From positions 1 to 33,401 of the forward strand of contig JAKCWW010006198.1 in the NCBI GenBank assembly GCA_026260175.1: a stretch of 33,401 bases of DNA, given 5' to 3'. The DNA comes from Reticulitermes lucifugus (Eukaryota; Arthropoda; Insecta; Blattodea; Rhinotermitidae). How positions within the stretch are numbered: the first letter of the stretch is position 1; each line of letters begins with the position of its first letter. Made by a program: the position numbers and the translations under genes. The notes below the pieces were generated by a model. It did not search any database and had not been told where the DNA came from. It was given only the letters and a program-made list of their open reading frames with translations. Positions 31,793 to 33,401 of this stretch are shown piece by piece.

Positions 31793-32600
31793 TCTTTATC
31801 AACACCATTGTGAGAACCTCAAATCTTGCTCCCTTACTAGTTGTCTTAACATATATTCTGTGTTGCTGTTACTTGTATTTTTGTTTGCATGTGCTAAATT
31901 ATCATCACCATAGACCAGAAGCAGATGTACCACACTCAGTTTCCAATCTGTCATTTTTTTACAACTTCCTAATAGTGTGTTTTAAGGTGAAGCTAAAAAG
32001 CTTTAGTTGTTTGAAGTTTGCCACTTATACAGCTGACTGCATTGATTGGTTGATGGGTTTGTGGTTTGAACTGTCAACTCATGAAACGACAAATCATTTT
32101 CAGAAATGGGACTAATTTTTGTTAATGGATTTTGCTCTGCAGTGGGCAAGCAACATAAATTCTCATTACTACTTAACTCACAAACCCAGTGTACATATTT
32201 AAAACACATACAGCATTCACTATTAACCTTTTTGAAACCTACAGTATGATCTTCCATAAATTTGGTCTTCAGGTGTATACTCTCATTTCCAAATAAAAGG
32301 CATGTTGCAGTAGGAAAAATTTTTTGTGACCATGGAAAGAGTAGATATCTTTATTATTTGTTTTATTTGGCCGTGTATTGTAACGCCAAATGCCAGTACA
32401 GTGTTTCAAACACTACTGATTTGTAAGATTCTGGAAAATTTAGTACATGTTCTGTCTACATTTTAATTACTTAAAAACGTATATTATGCGATTGCTCCTA
32501 TTTGGTAAGGCTGTTTTACATTTCGAAAAATTAATTTCACTCTCCATATTATCAGTCGGTAATTTATTTGGCGTGGATTGAAGCGTCAGTATTACTGAAG
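31793..32600. other. no recognisable feature
   Basis: AT-rich sequence; the 101-aa open frame at 31810-32115 shows no domain or composition suggesting a gene, and its antisense frame is equally featureless. Confidence 0.5.
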
Positions 32601-33000
32601 AGATGTTTGGAGTGGGTTTTGCGGTGTAGAGCGCAAAGCACGGTTCTCAAATTGGTTGGTTTCGATGTCGGAAAGCGCCATTATCCCTGCGTCTTGATTG
32701 GACAGTAGTTGCGGGCAGTGCAGTTATTTCGTGAGAGGTGGGGAAATTGGTTCTTTTAAAATTGAAATTAAATATGGTGGGGGAAGTTCGAGGAACGTAT
32801 AAGAACGTTCTTAATGTAAGGCAGACATATTACGTGTATTTGTGGGTGGTGAAGTGCAAAGTGTTGTTTCCATCACGCTTTATTTCAAGGCAGGCGTTAA
32901 TTTGACAAATTTTTGTTGGTTTGGCTAAGGTAAGTTAACCTGGCGTAAGGTGCTAGAACGCATTATCCCGTGTTTAAAGTAGGCACTTTAGCGTGCGGGT
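32600..33000 (+). promoter_or_regulatory. promoter-like region before the coiled-coil gene
   Basis: CpG rises again (32620-32720 and 32980-33010). An inverted CCAAT box, GATTGG, lies at 32696-32701 and a second ATTGG at 32651-32655, about 320-370 bp upstream of the open frame. A short ATG frame at 32774 (MVGEVRGTYKNVLN before a possible GTAAGG donor at 32816) might be a small first exon, but its start context is poor. Confidence 0.4.
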
Positions 33001-33018
33001 TAAGGATGCGAAGTGTAA

Positions 33019-33401
33019 TGCGAACCAGTTAATGATAAGTTAGAGAAATTAGGTGTGGATGGAGTTATTAATGGTGTTGCGTCAACAAGTAGTGATGGTA
33101 GAAATGGTGTGAGTGAAGATGGCCGCATTGGTGGTGATACAGTTTTGCAAAACGGAATGTACCAAAGTGCTGATTCACGACCCCAGAAAACAGTTCCATC
33201 TTGCGTGACTGAAACTGTGGCGTCGCTGCAGATGATAATAGATCTGCTAAACGAAGATCTAAAGAATACTTTAGGTGAAGTAGAAAAATTAGCAATTGAA
33301 AATGAAGAACTCAAAAATAAACTTAATGAGAAATCAAAAAAGGTCAGTGATCGCCTTGCAAGCAGCGAACATGAATTCATTCAGGTTATAAATCGCAAAC
33401 A
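33019..33401 (+). CDS. 5' part of an unidentified coiled-coil protein, cut by window end
   Basis: The plus-strand frame is open from 33019 to the last base (127 codons). The first in-frame Met is at 33157. The N-terminal part is Gly/Asn/Ser-rich (GVINGVASTSSDG). From about 33220 the peptide SLQMIIDLLNEDLKNTLGEV and then EKLAIENEELKNKLNEKSKK is a regular heptad coiled coil rich in Leu, Glu and Lys, ending SEHEFIQVINRKQ. The start is unclear: either translation begins at 33157, or the frame is entered by splicing, although the only nearby acceptor-like AG (33027-33028) lacks a pyrimidine tract. I do not recognise the family. The antisense frame 33000-33380 is a shadow. Confidence 0.65.

Noticed and set aside
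31810..32115. 101-aa plus-strand ORF as a membrane protein gene
   Set aside because: The hydrophobic start is driven by T-rich DNA. No conserved motif, no promoter or splice context, and the antisense strand is equally open.
33000..33380. 126-aa minus-strand Ser/Phe-rich ORF
   Set aside because: The plus strand over the same bases gives a well-formed heptad coiled coil. The Ser/Leu/Phe-rich antisense frame is the expected mirror of Glu/Lys/Asn codons.

Overview
This is a nuclear genomic window from an animal, most likely a polyneopteran insect, with cockroach or termite (Blattodea) the best guess. Two things point there: the coding regions match insect proteins and are split by GT-AG introns, and the window is littered with SINE and LINE families that I associate with Blattodea. 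The lineage is inferred from recognised repeat style, not from a search.

Layout. Positions 1-190 are TG/ATGT microsatellite. A tRNA-Leu-like SINE follows at about 201-460. From 460 to 6058 the DNA is CpG-richer and has no recognisable exon; it holds an inverted repeat pair, two hairpins and a hammerhead-ribozyme-like motif at 2580-2624. Ten exons between 6059 and 17760 (+ strand) encode residues 1-632 (to the stop) of a long-chain acyl-CoA synthetase of the ACSL1/5/6 type. Only its N-terminal leader and membrane anchor are missing from the window. All intron phases close perfectly (1,899 coding bases = 633 codons), and one intron uses a GC-AG boundary. The introns contain a SINE, an inverted-repeat element, LINE debris and a decayed hammerhead-like repeat.

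From 17761 to about 27400 lie the ACSL 3' UTR, a heavily decayed LINE with a (TTGG)n tail (about 18800-20285), AT-rich and CpG-poor intergenic DNA, a 359-bp insertion (24528-24886) with 12-bp target-site duplications whose two inverted arms each carry a hammerhead-like fold, and two more SINE copies. A CpG-rich promoter-like zone (about 27780-28700) includes a possible first coding exon at 28474. At 29097-29348 is the C-terminal exon of an ALKBH6-like dioxygenase whose upstream exons I cannot find in the window. A clean hAT-type MITE sits at 29816-30099. The last 800 bases are again promoter-like and run into an open frame for an unidentified coiled-coil protein cut by the window edge.

The only gene with a fully interpretable role is ACSL (fatty-acid activation). 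The neighbouring genes have no evident functional link to it. The most interesting signal is a dispersed family of hammerhead-like self-cleaving motifs (2.6 kb, 7.8 kb and two inverted copies at 24.6-24.8 kb) sharing core, stem I/III architecture and an extra U before stem II.
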